Positions 33,680 through 42,872 of a DNA stretch of 59,036 nucleotides are shown here, piece by piece. This stretch comes from Armatimonadota bacterium (GTDB taxonomy: Bacteria > Armatimonadota > Fimbriimonadia > Fimbriimonadales > Fimbriimonadaceae). The translations under genes were made by a program, and so were the position numbers. Below the pieces are notes generated by a model. That model saw only the letters and a program-made list of their open reading frames with translations. It was not told the origin of the DNA and did no database searches. The stretch lies in assembly GCA_022563855.1 (NCBI GenBank), contig JADFMN010000014.1, positions 1-59,036 on the forward strand, in the 5' to 3' direction. Every line of letters starts with the position of its first letter. The stretch's first letter is position 1.

Positions 33680-35155
33680 TCACATTCCGTCTGCCGGATT
33701 CCGTCCGCTGATCTCCCAAACCTTGCGCTTCCAAGGGAGCCGTTGAAGCATCCCGTCCTCACGCATCAGCGCCTCGACGTCGTCCAGCTCTGTCGGCGCA
33801 AGCCCCGTAAGGTTCTCGTACCCGCCCCTGCGGATCGCGATCGTGTCCTCGATCCGGATGTAGAGGTCCTCTTCCGGCACCCATAGCTGCGGGTCGATTG
33901 CGAACACCATCCCCGGCTGCAGAACGCCCATGCGGCGGTAGCTGCCGATGTCGTGCACCGCCATCCCGACGCCGTGCGAGAACGCGCCGCCTCCGGTGTC
34001 GACCATGCGCTTCGCCGCAGCCTTGTAGATGTCCTTGCTCCAGCTCCAGCCTTCGAAGAGCGGAATGGCTTTCTCTTGTACTTCAGCCTGCAACTGCTCG
34101 ACGGTCGCACCGGGGCGCAGTACACCAAGCACGATCTTGTGGTACTCGACCACGAAGCCGTAAAGCTCGCGCATGAACGCCGGATAGGTACCGTCGACCG
34201 GCCACATGCGCCCGATGTCGCTCGTGTAGTAGCCGACGTCCGGCGCGAAGTCCATCAGCATCATGTCGTCTTTCGTGAGCCGCCGGTTGTTGCGGTAGTA
34301 GTGGCCGTTATTGATGTTCGGCCCGCTGGCAGTGATCGATCGGTAGCCGAGCCCCTGCGCCCCGCCGACGTAAAACATATACTTTGCAACGGCGTCCAGC
34401 TCCCACTCCCAGACGCCCGGCTCGGTCGTCTTGATCGCCTCGATCAACGCGAGCGCGGAGAGCCGCCCGGCCTTGCGCAGCTGATCGACTTCCATGTCGC
34501 TCTTTACAACGCGCAGCGGGTCGAGGATCGGAGAGAGGTTTCTGATCTCGACGCCCGGGATGCGCTCTTTCAATAGATTCTGCAAAAGCTGCTCACGGCT
34601 GACTCTCGCGTCCCAAGGGTCTTCGGCGATCAGCCTGTTCGAGCGGCGCAGCTCGTCGCGGCTACCGGCGGCTCCCTCGCCCGGCTCGAAAGGCGTGTAC
34701 ACGATCTTTGCGCCTTTCAAATGCTTAAGAAGCTCTTCCGGCCCGTGCAACGAGTCGATGCCGTTGATGTATTGGACTAGTTCCAAGTCCTCGGCGCTGA
34801 TGATCTTTCCTTCGGTGCGCTCGAACCGTTCGTCGCGGTGCGGCAGGAACATCCTGCTCTCGCCCGTTCGCCCGTCGATCAACAGATAGAGGCGCGGCAC
34901 CTCGATGCCGGTGAGGTAGTACATCTCGTTGGTCTGGCGGAACATTCCGAACCCGCGCACCGGCCCCGCGCCCTGGATCAGCGCGACCGCGTCTTCGCCG
35001 ATCGCCTCGATCACTTTTTCGCGCCGCTCCTTGAACTCCCACGCCGGGAAGTCGCTCTTGTAATAGATCTCGGTGGGCGGGGGAATTTCCTGCGCCTGTG
35101 TCAGTGCGGTCATTAGGACAGCGCAAAGCAAGATGAGCTTTTGTGGATGCAGCAT
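33680..35155 (-). CDS. Xaa-Pro aminopeptidase-like M24B peptidase, exported
   Basis: 491 aa with a signal peptide (LILLCAVLMTALTQAQ). N-terminal AMP_N domain (residues about 35-180: FGMFRQTNEMYYLTGIEVPR) then the pita-bread M24 domain. Metal-ligand segments: MDFAPDVGYYTSDIGR (two Asp), FSHGVGMAVHD (His), MVFAIDPQLW, and YIRIEDTIAI (Glu). The fourth ligand, normally Glu in x-x-E-P-G, is Asp in AIDPQ, a conservative but unusual change. Cleaves N-terminal residues before proline; the signal peptide suggests periplasmic action. Confidence 0.8.
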   Translation of the reverse strand: MLHPQKLILLCAVLMTALTQAQEIPPPTEIYYKSDFPAWEFKERREKVIEAIGEDAVALIQGAGPVRGFGMFRQTNEMYYLTGIEVPRLYLLIDGRTGESRMFLPHRDERFERTEGKIISAEDLELVQYINGIDSLHGPEELLKHLKGAKIVYTPFEPGEGAAGSRDELRRSNRLIAEDPWDARVSREQLLQNLLKERIPGVEIRNLSPILDPLRVVKSDMEVDQLRKAGRLSALALIEAIKTTEPGVWEWELDAVAKYMFYVGGAQGLGYRSITASGPNINNGHYYRNNRRLTKDDMMLMDFAPDVGYYTSDIGRMWPVDGTYPAFMRELYGFVVEYHKIVLGVLRPGATVEQLQAEVQEKAIPLFEGWSWSKDIYKAAAKRMVDTGGGAFSHGVGMAVHDIGSYRRMGVLQPGMVFAIDPQLWVPEEDLYIRIEDTIAIRRGGYENLTGLAPTELDDVEALMREDGMLQRLPWKRKVWEISGRNPADGM

Positions 35156-35194
35156 GGAAACGGCCTCGGCGTTCGAGGTTACCTTTCGGCTCCC

Positions 35195-35219
35195 GGAGGG
35201 TGGCGCTTCTGCGACACCG
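35195..35219 (+). repeat. 25-bp intergenic repeat, copy 1
   Basis: 25-bp repeat starting GGAGGGTGGC and ending GCGACACCG, identical to 35367-35391. Flanking bases are also partly similar (CTAGCGTTGC versus TTACGTTCG), so the ancestral unit was longer. Confidence 0.6.
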
Positions 35220-35366
35220 TGTCCTAGCGTTGCTGACTCTTTCTTAAGCGGATGAGACTGTTATTGTCGAACCCCTCACCCATCCACGTCGAACTCTCCA
35301 CCGGAGACTTCTTTGGCGGACCCTCCTCTCCCTCAGGGGGAGAGGGGACAGTCAGGACATGGCGTT

Positions 35367-35391
35367 GGAGGGTGGCGCTTCTGCGACACCG
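35367..35391 (+). repeat. 25-bp intergenic repeat, copy 2
   Basis: Identical to 35195-35219 in the same orientation, 172 bp apart, with a G/C-rich hairpin in between. Confidence 0.6.
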
Positions 35392-35593
35392 GGCTTACGT
35401 TCGATCACAGCTAGATCCCCTCCTAGCCTCCCCCAGCCACCAGCACGCGCAAGGCTCGCAGGTCCGCGGCCCTGGGGAGGGGTTTCGAGCGCGGATTCCA
35501 GCGCAATTCGCTATCGCTGATCACTTCAATTCGATAAGACGGTGCCGTCCCTGAGCGCAACCAAACACGGTTCAAGGCTGTAGAATACGGCAA

Positions 35594-37198
35594 GTGGCGA
35601 ATCGACAAACGGGGGCTGGTCAAATCTCATCGCGCCTTGCCGATGGCGCACGAACCGTCATGCTCAGGGCGACGGGATATCTCTGGATCGTCGCGGCCTA
35701 TGCCGTCTACTACGGTTACGTCAATACCGCCGAACCTGCCCAAGATTTCCTCCTTTCTGTCGTGCAGCTATGGGATCCCCCGCCCTCTTACGCCGGGATG
35801 GGAGCCTGGAGCATTCTTGCGTTTCTGTTCTCCGCGATGTACGCGTTGTGGCATTGGAGGAAGTGGCGCGGCGAGACGTGGCTTTCGCTACTGACATGGA
35901 GCTGTGTACTCGGGGCCTTTGTCGGATGGTCGACTACGGTCGAGTGGATGCCGCGCGCCACGAACTACTTCGAGTATTACGACATACACGACAAATGGTA
36001 CGCCGCGCTCGGCGGGTGGCCAGCGCAACTCCTCGACCTTGCCACTTGGATCGCCGTTTCATTGTTCATGCTCATCCTCCTGCTGCATTCGCGCAACGAC
36101 GAACGACTGCCGATCGGTGGACGATGGCGTCCGGTATGGGCGGTCGTGCTGGGCGGCTTCTTGGCGGTTCTGTTGTCCTTCTTCAACCCGATCGATACTA
36201 TCGCCATACTTTCAAGGGACTTCCCGATGGAAGTGCGCGATCCGACACTGCTGAGCTTGCTCGGCGACCTGTTCGTCGCATGGGCAACGATCGTTCTGCC
36301 TCTGGCCTGCGCGTTCGGGGTCATGGCCTGGAAGACTCGGGCGAGCCTGAGCGTCAGCGACGACAAGATGACCATCGGGCTGGGCAGAGAACTTGGTCTC
36401 TTCAGCGTCAGATGGAAGAAGGTCTTGAGCGCGACCGAAATCGTCGAAAGCGGCGAACGGCGCTCGGTCATCTTCGAGCACGGCGCGCTTCCCTGGTACC
36501 GGCTGCGGTTCGGCCTGTACCTGCGGCGCGACGGTGCAGGGGCGCTCGAACAGGTTTGGCGGTACACGCCGAACAAGAGGCGCACGGAACTGCGCCGTGG
36601 CACGAAGCTCGCAGGGTATCTGTTCCTGGCAGCCTCGGCAGTTTGCATCGCTATCATCGAGTGGACGACGCATAAGAGCTCGTATCTGATGGCAAATTCC
36701 AAAGATGAGTTCATACAGAGTTATGTAGGCGCCGACCACTTCCTGCTGTTCGGGTGGCTGACGATGGGAGTCGGCCTATTCCTCGGTCTAGGCCTCGGAA
36801 TGTTGTTCACACAGAACTACGCCCGCGTCAGCGCACTGCCGCTTTTGGGTGTCGCGCTCGCCGCAATCCACCTGCCCGACCCGGTCATCCATTGGCTCGT
36901 TTACATCGCGCTGTACGCCATCCTTGCCGCTCGTCTTGGCCCCGTCGATCCGGTCCCCCACGTCCCGTTCCCCGACCTGCGCGTCGCCGAGTTCGGCTTT
37001 TGGGCTGCGGACGCAAGGGTGTCGATCGCGGTCATTTGCTACGTGATCGGGACGATGATCGTTCTGAAGCCCTGGACGCGGTTTCTGCCGTCCTGGCCAT
37101 ATCGCCTGCAGGTCTTTGGCGATCGGTCGGAAGACGCGCCGGAACTGAGCGATCCGGACCAGTCGACGGTCGCGTCGACGCAAGAGCCCTGGCGTTAA
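35594..37198 (+). CDS. polytopic membrane protein, hypothetical
   Basis: 534 aa from GTG 35594, or 512 aa from ATG 35660. About ten membrane helices in two blocks (residues 25-260 and 335-480) separated by a charged soluble segment (SVSDDKMTIGLGRELGLFSVRWKKVLSATEIVES...) that reads like a PH-like/beta domain. The first block is unusual in ending at a helix pair YALWHWRKWRGET. No transporter or enzyme motif recognised. Confidence 0.6.
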   Translation: MANRQTGAGQISSRLADGARTVMLRATGYLWIVAAYAVYYGYVNTAEPAQDFLLSVVQLWDPPPSYAGMGAWSILAFLFSAMYALWHWRKWRGETWLSLLTWSCVLGAFVGWSTTVEWMPRATNYFEYYDIHDKWYAALGGWPAQLLDLATWIAVSLFMLILLLHSRNDERLPIGGRWRPVWAVVLGGFLAVLLSFFNPIDTIAILSRDFPMEVRDPTLLSLLGDLFVAWATIVLPLACAFGVMAWKTRASLSVSDDKMTIGLGRELGLFSVRWKKVLSATEIVESGERRSVIFEHGALPWYRLRFGLYLRRDGAGALEQVWRYTPNKRRTELRRGTKLAGYLFLAASAVCIAIIEWTTHKSSYLMANSKDEFIQSYVGADHFLLFGWLTMGVGLFLGLGLGMLFTQNYARVSALPLLGVALAAIHLPDPVIHWLVYIALYAILAARLGPVDPVPHVPFPDLRVAEFGFWAADARVSIAVICYVIGTMIVLKPWTRFLPSWPYRLQVFGDRSEDAPELSDPDQSTVASTQEPWR

Positions 37199-37222
37199 CA
37201 GAGCAACGCCCTCCAAGCGTGA

Positions 37223-38383
37223 CTACTTGGCGAAGGGATTCGAGAACTTCGGGTCGGTCAAGAACTTCTCGTCGGTCAGCGTCAGCATGAAAGCCACCAG
37301 CGCTTCGATATCCTCGTCGCTCAAATCTGGCCGCAGAGGACGGCCGCCCCTGCCACGAAGGAGGATGAGCCGCGGGTGCGCCTTGATGCCGGTGCTGTAG
37401 TGCTCGACGACTTCGCGAAGGGTCGAAAACCGACCGTCGTGCATGAACGCCGTCCGCACGGCGACGTTGCGCAGCGAAGGCGCTTTGAAAAAGCCGTTCG
37501 TTCCTGGATCGAGACTCAAGTCGGGGTCCAGGCCGTTGTTCCGCAGTCCGTCGCCAGTTTGAATCTCTGTGATGTGGCAGTTCGCGCACGTGGCAAGTCC
37601 GAGTTCCGGTCCGGTGCGGATGAATCGCTCCAAGGAGCCAGGTCTTGGCGTTCCTGTAAACAGCTTGTGGCCGCGCTGCTCCTGCTCGGTCAGCACGTCC
37701 CCGGTTGACGGAGCCGCGAGCGCACGGTCGAACTTCGACTCGTACGAGACCAGCGACCGCACGAACTGCGCAATCGCTCTTGCGATCCGGTCGCTTGTGA
37801 CCTTCTCAGTTCCGAACGCGTCCTTGAACAGCGGCCCATAGAACTCAGCTGACGAGAGTTTCGCGACCAGGCCGTCGAGCGTCATCCCCATTTCGATCGC
37901 ACTCTGGATCGGCATCAGCACCTGCTTCTCAAGCGTCGGCGCACGCTCGTCCCAGAACATCCGGCCGTTCTCGTAATACCGCACGTTGACCAGCGGGAGC
38001 GAATGCCGCTTGGTCTCTTTGCCGTCAAAGCCGACGCTCAACGGCCTCGGGTCGCTGAACCCGTGCTTCTGCAAATGGCACGATCCGCACGCGACCGTGT
38101 CGCTGGCCGACAGTCGCTTGTCATAGAACAGCACGCGCCCAAGCGTGGCCCCCGCGTTTGTCGTCGGGTTGTTCCTTGGCGTGTTGTCGATGTTGTCGTA
38201 ACTGCCGGGGTTCGCCGAAAACGCCCGAAAGTGAGGAGGGAGATCGACGTCTGAATCTGCGTACTTGTACGGCACGTCGGGCAAGGTCGGCACGTCAGCC
38301 GGATCGTCAGTGGGTAGCGAGAGCACCAGCCAAGGCACAGCCGCGATCGCGGCAGTCAGGATCAAGGGAACCCTTCGGGCCAT
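37223..38383 (-). CDS. di-haem cytochrome c peroxidase/MauG-family protein
   Basis: 386 aa from the ATG at 38383 with a signal/anchor helix (VPLILTAAIAAVPWLVLSLP). Two c-type haem sites, CGSCH at residues 99-103 and CANCH near residue 255, plus the family segments RHSLPLVNVRYYENGRMFWD and KAPSLRNVAVRTAFMHDGRF. Periplasmic di-haem proteins of this family reduce hydrogen peroxide or oxidise other substrates; which applies cannot be told. The final LSDEDIEALVAFMLTL helix is typical. Confidence 0.85.
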   Translation of the reverse strand: MARRVPLILTAAIAAVPWLVLSLPTDDPADVPTLPDVPYKYADSDVDLPPHFRAFSANPGSYDNIDNTPRNNPTTNAGATLGRVLFYDKRLSASDTVACGSCHLQKHGFSDPRPLSVGFDGKETKRHSLPLVNVRYYENGRMFWDERAPTLEKQVLMPIQSAIEMGMTLDGLVAKLSSAEFYGPLFKDAFGTEKVTSDRIARAIAQFVRSLVSYESKFDRALAAPSTGDVLTEQEQRGHKLFTGTPRPGSLERFIRTGPELGLATCANCHITEIQTGDGLRNNGLDPDLSLDPGTNGFFKAPSLRNVAVRTAFMHDGRFSTLREVVEHYSTGIKAHPRLILLRGRGGRPLRPDLSDEDIEALVAFMLTLTDEKFLTDPKFSNPFAK

Positions 38384-38532
38384 GCGCCTAGTGTATCGCA
38401 GTACCATACTCTAAGGTACGTATTGTAGTTGGCGGCTCCCGAGTTCCCATTTCTCCCGCCGCCGGAGCCAATTCCGAGCTTCGTGGCCAGATATCGCTGT
38501 AACAGGGCTCAGTTCGTCAGTCGGCGCTCAAG

Positions 38533-39132
38533 TTAGTCACGCCACATCTTCTTGACGTTGAGCCTGACCAGGTCGGTCCTCATGCGAAACTGCTCAGGCT
38601 TAGCATGATGCGATGGCCCGTGAACGCGGATAGCGATCCGCACGTTACGGCCGGGGCTCACATAGTTACCAGGGGTCTTCTTGATCTTGATCAACGTCTG
38701 TTCATTGCCTGAAGGTCTAACCCTAAAGGACTTAACGTACTCGTACTTTTTGGCCGTCCAATTGAACGCCCAGAGTATGGCTCCGGATGTGCTGCCCTCC
38801 GTCGCGTGAATCTCGACGGTGAACTCGAGTTCCGTGACGGTCGAGGCCGGCTCAGTGATCACGAAGTCGGCACGTATAGACGCGAAGTAACCGATCCCTG
38901 GAGCAAATTCACTCTCAACCTCAAAGAACTTATCATCGGAGCGTGACAAGTCAGCAAGGCCTCCAGCGAAGTGAGTTCCGGTCATATGGTCTGTCGTGTC
39001 GTCATCACGAGGGAAGCCGTTGGCCGCAATCGTGGTCACATCGTAGTTAGTACTCCCACCAGGCCCCGCAGACACCGGCGTGATTGGCACGACGGAAACA
39101 AGCACGGTCGCTACAGCGCACAAACCTATCAT
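38533..39132 (-). CDS. secreted beta-sandwich protein related to the shared C-terminal domain
   Basis: 199 aa with a signal peptide (residues 1-22, ending VSAG). The mature part begins like the C-terminal domain of the lectin/PQQ and PD40 proteins: HFAGGLADLSRSDDKFFEVE resembles [16 protein letters not shown], then TELEFTVEIHA and a WAFNWTAKKYEYV segment parallel LRFRVEAHA and [11 protein letters not shown], in the same order and spacing. It seems a stand-alone version of that domain. Homology is by eye and modest. Confidence 0.6.
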   Translation of the reverse strand: MIGLCAVATVLVSVVPITPVSAGPGGSTNYDVTTIAANGFPRDDDTTDHMTGTHFAGGLADLSRSDDKFFEVESEFAPGIGYFASIRADFVITEPASTVTELEFTVEIHATEGSTSGAILWAFNWTAKKYEYVKSFRVRPSGNEQTLIKIKKTPGNYVSPGRNVRIAIRVHGPSHHAKPEQFRMRTDLVRLNVKKMWRD

Positions 39133-39273
39133 TTCGTTGACCTTTGGTCGTCATCGTACACGATTTTCGACCTGCCGGTTGTCAGAAGAGATGCTAGCCG
39201 GTAGAGCGGGCCGATATGACGAACGTCATACCGTCTTCCGCGAATTGGCTTCAGACTCTCAGATGTTCTAGCT

Positions 39274-40692
39274 ATGACCCGTGCCTTACCACCCATCATT
39301 CAGGGCGGAATGGGTGTCGCCGTCTCTAACTGGCAGCTCGCCCGGGCCGTCTCCCTTCGCGGTCAACTGGGTGTCGTTTCAGCCACCGGGATCGACACAG
39401 TCTTGACTAGGCGGCTACAGGACGGGGACGAAGGCGGACACATGCGGCGCGCGTTCGACGCCTTCCCCTTCCCGGAGATCGCCGAGCGGGTTTGGAACCT
39501 GTACCACCGCAAGGGCGGAAAGCCGAGCGGGAAGGCGTATAAGTCGAAGCCTCTCCCCATGCTGCGGCCCTCGCGCGCATTCCTCGATCTGGCCGTTATA
39601 GCTAACTTTGCAGAGGTTTACTTGGCCAAAGAAGGGCACGACGGGCTCATCGGCCTTAACCGGCTCGAGAAGATCCAGCTGCCTACGTTAGCCTCCCTCT
39701 ACGGAGCGATGCTGGCCGGGGTTGACTATGTTCTGATGGGCGCGGGAATTCCCCGCCACATCCCAGCTGTCCTGGCATCCCTTGCCTCGCTGGCCCCGAG
39801 CACCCTCCCGATCGATGTATTTGGTGTGGCGCCTGGTCAGACCGTGTCCGCCCACTTCTCCCCGCTCGAGTTCGCAGGGCCTCCGCCGAATCCACTGACG
39901 ACACCGAAGTTCCTTGCGATCATCGCTTCAACGACACTCGCCCTCACGCTCGCCAGGAAGTGCCGACCTCCGGTTGATGGATTCGTGGTCGAAGGGCCGT
40001 TGGCTGGCGGCCACAACGCCGGTCCGCGCGGCCCGCTGACGCTGGACGAGAGCGGCCAGCCGATCTACGGCCCGAAGGACAAGCCCGACCTACAGAAGAT
40101 CGGTGCGCTCGGCCTCCCCTTTTGGCTGGCAGGATCGCACGGCGTCCGGGGCAAGCTCGAGAGCGCACAGGCGCAAGGAGCGGTCGGAATCCAGGTAGGC
40201 ACCGCGTTCGCCTTCTGCAACGAGTCCGGCCTCAAGCCCGAACTCAAGAAAGAGCTTCGGAACCAGATTGCCGAAGGCACGCTGACTGTGTTCACCGACC
40301 CCCGGCTCTCGCCCACCGGATACCCGTTCAAGACGCTGCAGGTGGCGGGATCGGTCTCAGAACCAGACGTCGTTGCCCGGAGAAAGAGGATCTGCGACCT
40401 CGGCTACTTGCGCGAACTGTATATGACTCCGAAGGGCACGGTCGGCTACCGTTGCTCAGGCGAACCGGTCGAGGACTACGTTCGCAAGGGCGGCGATATT
40501 GCGAACACCGTCGGCCGGACATGCGTCTGCAACAGCTTGATGGCGACGGTAGGTTTTGCACAAGTGAGAAAAGGCGAGGTCGAGCCCTGCCTGGTCACCG
40601 CAGGCGACGACTTGAGCCCGGTCGCGGACCTCCTCCGTCAAAATGGCGGCGCTTACTCAGCTGACGATGTGATCGACATGCTGCTGTCCTAA
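39274..40692 (+). CDS. nitronate monooxygenase (2-nitropropane dioxygenase family)
   Basis: 472 aa, FMN-binding TIM barrel. Family segments: PIIQGGMGVAVSNWQLARAV at the N-terminus, VLMGAGIPRHIP, VEGPLAGGHNAGPRGP and PFWLAGSHGVRGKLESAQ, then GIQVGTAFAFCNESGL. Such enzymes oxidise nitronates to carbonyl compounds with O2 and FMN. The length, about 120 aa more than the basic form, matches a longer subfamily with an extended C-terminal part (Cys-rich YRCSGEPVED...TCVCNS). No signal peptide, so it is cytoplasmic. Confidence 0.8.
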   Translation: MTRALPPIIQGGMGVAVSNWQLARAVSLRGQLGVVSATGIDTVLTRRLQDGDEGGHMRRAFDAFPFPEIAERVWNLYHRKGGKPSGKAYKSKPLPMLRPSRAFLDLAVIANFAEVYLAKEGHDGLIGLNRLEKIQLPTLASLYGAMLAGVDYVLMGAGIPRHIPAVLASLASLAPSTLPIDVFGVAPGQTVSAHFSPLEFAGPPPNPLTTPKFLAIIASTTLALTLARKCRPPVDGFVVEGPLAGGHNAGPRGPLTLDESGQPIYGPKDKPDLQKIGALGLPFWLAGSHGVRGKLESAQAQGAVGIQVGTAFAFCNESGLKPELKKELRNQIAEGTLTVFTDPRLSPTGYPFKTLQVAGSVSEPDVVARRKRICDLGYLRELYMTPKGTVGYRCSGEPVEDYVRKGGDIANTVGRTCVCNSLMATVGFAQVRKGEVEPCLVTAGDDLSPVADLLRQNGGAYSADDVIDMLLS

Positions 40693-40738
40693 GCTACCGG
40701 CAGTCCTGTGGGTTGAACGAAGAACAACAAGAACGGGA

Positions 40739-42115
40739 TCAATACGTCCGGCGCAGCTCGAGGTCGTTGAGCTCCTGCTTCCGGGCGTTGAGCGTCTCGA
40801 CGAGCCGTTTGTTCAGCTCGGTCAACGCCGCAACGGCTTTCAGGTTGCTCTCGCTCAGGTTCATGAGCTGCGCGACGCGGTTCTTCGACTCGTAGTACGT
40901 GAGGGCGGTCTCGAAGAGCCCGGTGTAGATCTGGGCGTTGGTGACGACGAGCCCCAGGACGGGTGAACTGTTGAAAAATCCGAGCGCGGTCGCAGCTGCC
41001 TCCAGGTATTTGCCCCTGTCGACCTTGTCCAGCCCCTCGGCGATGTTGACCAAGACACCGAGCTGTTTGAAGAAGTCCTGCTTGGTCCTGATCGTCATCA
41101 CGCTGCGCCCGTCGTCCACCCAGTTCTTCAAGATCTTCTTGACGTGTTTGGGGTGCAGCTTGTACTTGTACATGATGTCGAGCTTGAACCGTCGCAGCTC
41201 TGCGCGGGTGATTTTTTCCTGCGCGCTGTACTTCATCGAGGTCTGCGCGAGCGCGACGTCGAGCAGCGAGCGCGCGGCCTCCCACATGCCCTTTTCGCGC
41301 CGCTCCTTGTCGAGTTTCGCCCAGTCCTCGATCTCCTGCACGCTCGCGCTGACTCCCATGAGCGTTCGCAGGCCTTCGTTGTTCTGCTGGATTCTCTTGC
41401 GCTGTGCCTCAACCTCTGCACGCTTGTCGGCTATGAGCAGCTCGTGTCCGATATCGCGATCGAGCGGCGAGTACCGGTCACCAAGATCGTCAAGTCGCGA
41501 ACGGATCTGCGAGTTCAATGTCTGCGCCCAGTCATTCAGCGCTCTCCCGTCTGTTGAGAGCGCAGCGTCGAAAGCGTCGATCCGGTTGTTCCATGCGACC
41601 AGCCTTTCGTACTCAGCGTTCAGCCTTGTGTACCACGCGTTCATCATCGCCTCGTTCTGATCGGTGACGGTAGACGATTGGTAGGCAGAACTATCGCGCT
41701 CGTAAGCGTCGTTCGCCTCGTTGTATTTGAGCACGTCGGTGCCCCGGTTGAACGAGCGCATGTTGAGCGCGGCGAGGTCGGAGTACCACTGCTCGACGTC
41801 CTTTCGCTGTTCGGTCCCTTCGACCGCAGTACGGAGGGTGCGGAACGAGCCCAAGCGCGAGGCAAGCCGGCTGACCGCGTTCTTGTCACGGTGCTCGTGA
41901 TCCTGGAGCCTAGTCCAAACAGAGTCGATCAGGAACCACTCTTCGGGCATCGTGGAAGTCTCATCGACCAGTTCGGTCTCCCAGACGGTGCGGATAACGT
42001 TGCCGTTGTCGTCAACTTCATCGAGACCCGCTGAGCACGGGTCGAAGCCACCCTGCGCCGAGGCGAAGGCCGCCAGTGCGACCAGCGCGACTACCAGTCC
42101 GTTTCTCATACTCAT
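40739..42115 (-). CDS. secreted coiled-coil protein, hypothetical
   Basis: 458 aa (start ATG 42115 or 42109) with a signal peptide (residues 1-20, VALAAFASAQ). The mature chain is almost wholly helical and charged, with long heptad stretches (AEVEAQRKRIQQNNEGL; LNKRLVETLNARKQELNDLE), so it is probably a periplasmic rod or filament component. No family recognised. Confidence 0.6.
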   Translation of the reverse strand: MSMRNGLVVALVALAAFASAQGGFDPCSAGLDEVDDNGNVIRTVWETELVDETSTMPEEWFLIDSVWTRLQDHEHRDKNAVSRLASRLGSFRTLRTAVEGTEQRKDVEQWYSDLAALNMRSFNRGTDVLKYNEANDAYERDSSAYQSSTVTDQNEAMMNAWYTRLNAEYERLVAWNNRIDAFDAALSTDGRALNDWAQTLNSQIRSRLDDLGDRYSPLDRDIGHELLIADKRAEVEAQRKRIQQNNEGLRTLMGVSASVQEIEDWAKLDKERREKGMWEAARSLLDVALAQTSMKYSAQEKITRAELRRFKLDIMYKYKLHPKHVKKILKNWVDDGRSVMTIRTKQDFFKQLGVLVNIAEGLDKVDRGKYLEAAATALGFFNSSPVLGLVVTNAQIYTGLFETALTYYESKNRVAQLMNLSESNLKAVAALTELNKRLVETLNARKQELNDLELRRTY

Positions 42116-42153
42116 ATTATTGGGATGGACGGCGGAAACCTCAGGCTCCCCCG

Positions 42154-42215
42154 TGGTAGCAGCGACCGAGATCGAACTCAGGGAGAAGAATGCTCTTACC
42201 TAATGGATTCTTGAC
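42154..42215 (-). other. possible tRNA-Leu(CAA) 3'-half remnant
   Basis: On the minus strand, from a CAA anticodon the sequence gives a variable arm (AAGA-GCAT-TCTT), a T-arm CTGAGTTCGATCTCGG and an acceptor-like TCGCTGCTACCA. No 5' half is present. It resembles the tRNA scars at 23571-24970, but the match is weaker and could be chance. Confidence 0.4.
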
Positions 42216-42261
42216 GCAGCGGCGCATTTGCAAGTAGCCTCGCAAGTCTGCGGAGAAACTG

Positions 42262-42864
42262 ATGACTGACAAGCCGAAACTACAAATCACTGCGATCTTA
42301 GGTACCAGCAGACCGGGGTCTTACACAGCCATGGTGCTTGCTCTGGCCGTGGACGAACTCAGAAGCAACCCGAAGATCGAAGTGACGCTGATCGACCCCG
42401 CCAACATGAATCTCTCCTTCCCAGGAATTGAAGGCGATACGTCGGACGCTGAGGCTCTTCAGTCAGCGGTGAAAGGCGCAACGGGGATCATCATGGCAAC
42501 GCCTGAGTACCACGGATCGCTTGCCGCGATGATGAAGCTCATCATCGAAAACCTCGGGTTCCCTTCCGTGCTAGCCGGAAAGCCTGTGGCGCTTCTCGGT
42601 GCGGCGGCCGGACGAATCGGCGCGATCAAATCGCTCGAACAGCTGCGGGGGGTCTGTTCACACGTGGGCGCAATCGTCTTGCCAGGACCTGTGTCGATCG
42701 CCGGCGTACAGTCCGTGTTCGACGAAGACGGAACGTGCCTGGACGAAAGCGTCGAGGGGTTCATTCGTGGGTCGGCGCGCAGCCTCATCGACTACATCGA
42801 AGGCAGCGTCTGTCCGAGGTTCGCTCTCGAACGCATGGTGCGTGAGAAGGCGGCGAGCGCCTGA
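42262..42864 (+). CDS. NADPH-dependent FMN reductase (flavodoxin-fold)
   Basis: 200 aa. The flavodoxin-like P-loop is LGTSRPGSYTAMVLALAVDE, FMN-binding loop TPEYHGSLAAMMKLIIENL, and GKPVALLGAAAGRIGAIKS. These place it in the NADPH-dependent FMN reductase/azoreductase-like family, which reduces FMN or quinones. Cytoplasmic. Convergent with the following aspartic protease gene. Confidence 0.8.
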   Translation: MTDKPKLQITAILGTSRPGSYTAMVLALAVDELRSNPKIEVTLIDPANMNLSFPGIEGDTSDAEALQSAVKGATGIIMATPEYHGSLAAMMKLIIENLGFPSVLAGKPVALLGAAAGRIGAIKSLEQLRGVCSHVGAIVLPGPVSIAGVQSVFDEDGTCLDESVEGFIRGSARSLIDYIEGSVCPRFALERMVREKAASA

Positions 42865-42872
42865 CAGATGTT

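Larger units (their letters stand above)
35156..35593. other. repeat-rich intergenic region
   Basis: No gene seen. It contains two exact copies of a 25-bp repeat, and two G/C-rich hairpins: CTCTCCCTCAGGGGGAGAG near 35326-35344, and CTCCCCCAG...CTGGGGAGGGG across 35428-35487. Such intergenic hairpin/repeat mixtures look like REP-type elements. Confidence 0.5.

Noticed and set aside
35252-35554. 100-aa plus-strand frame
   Set aside because: It covers repeats and hairpins and its composition follows them.
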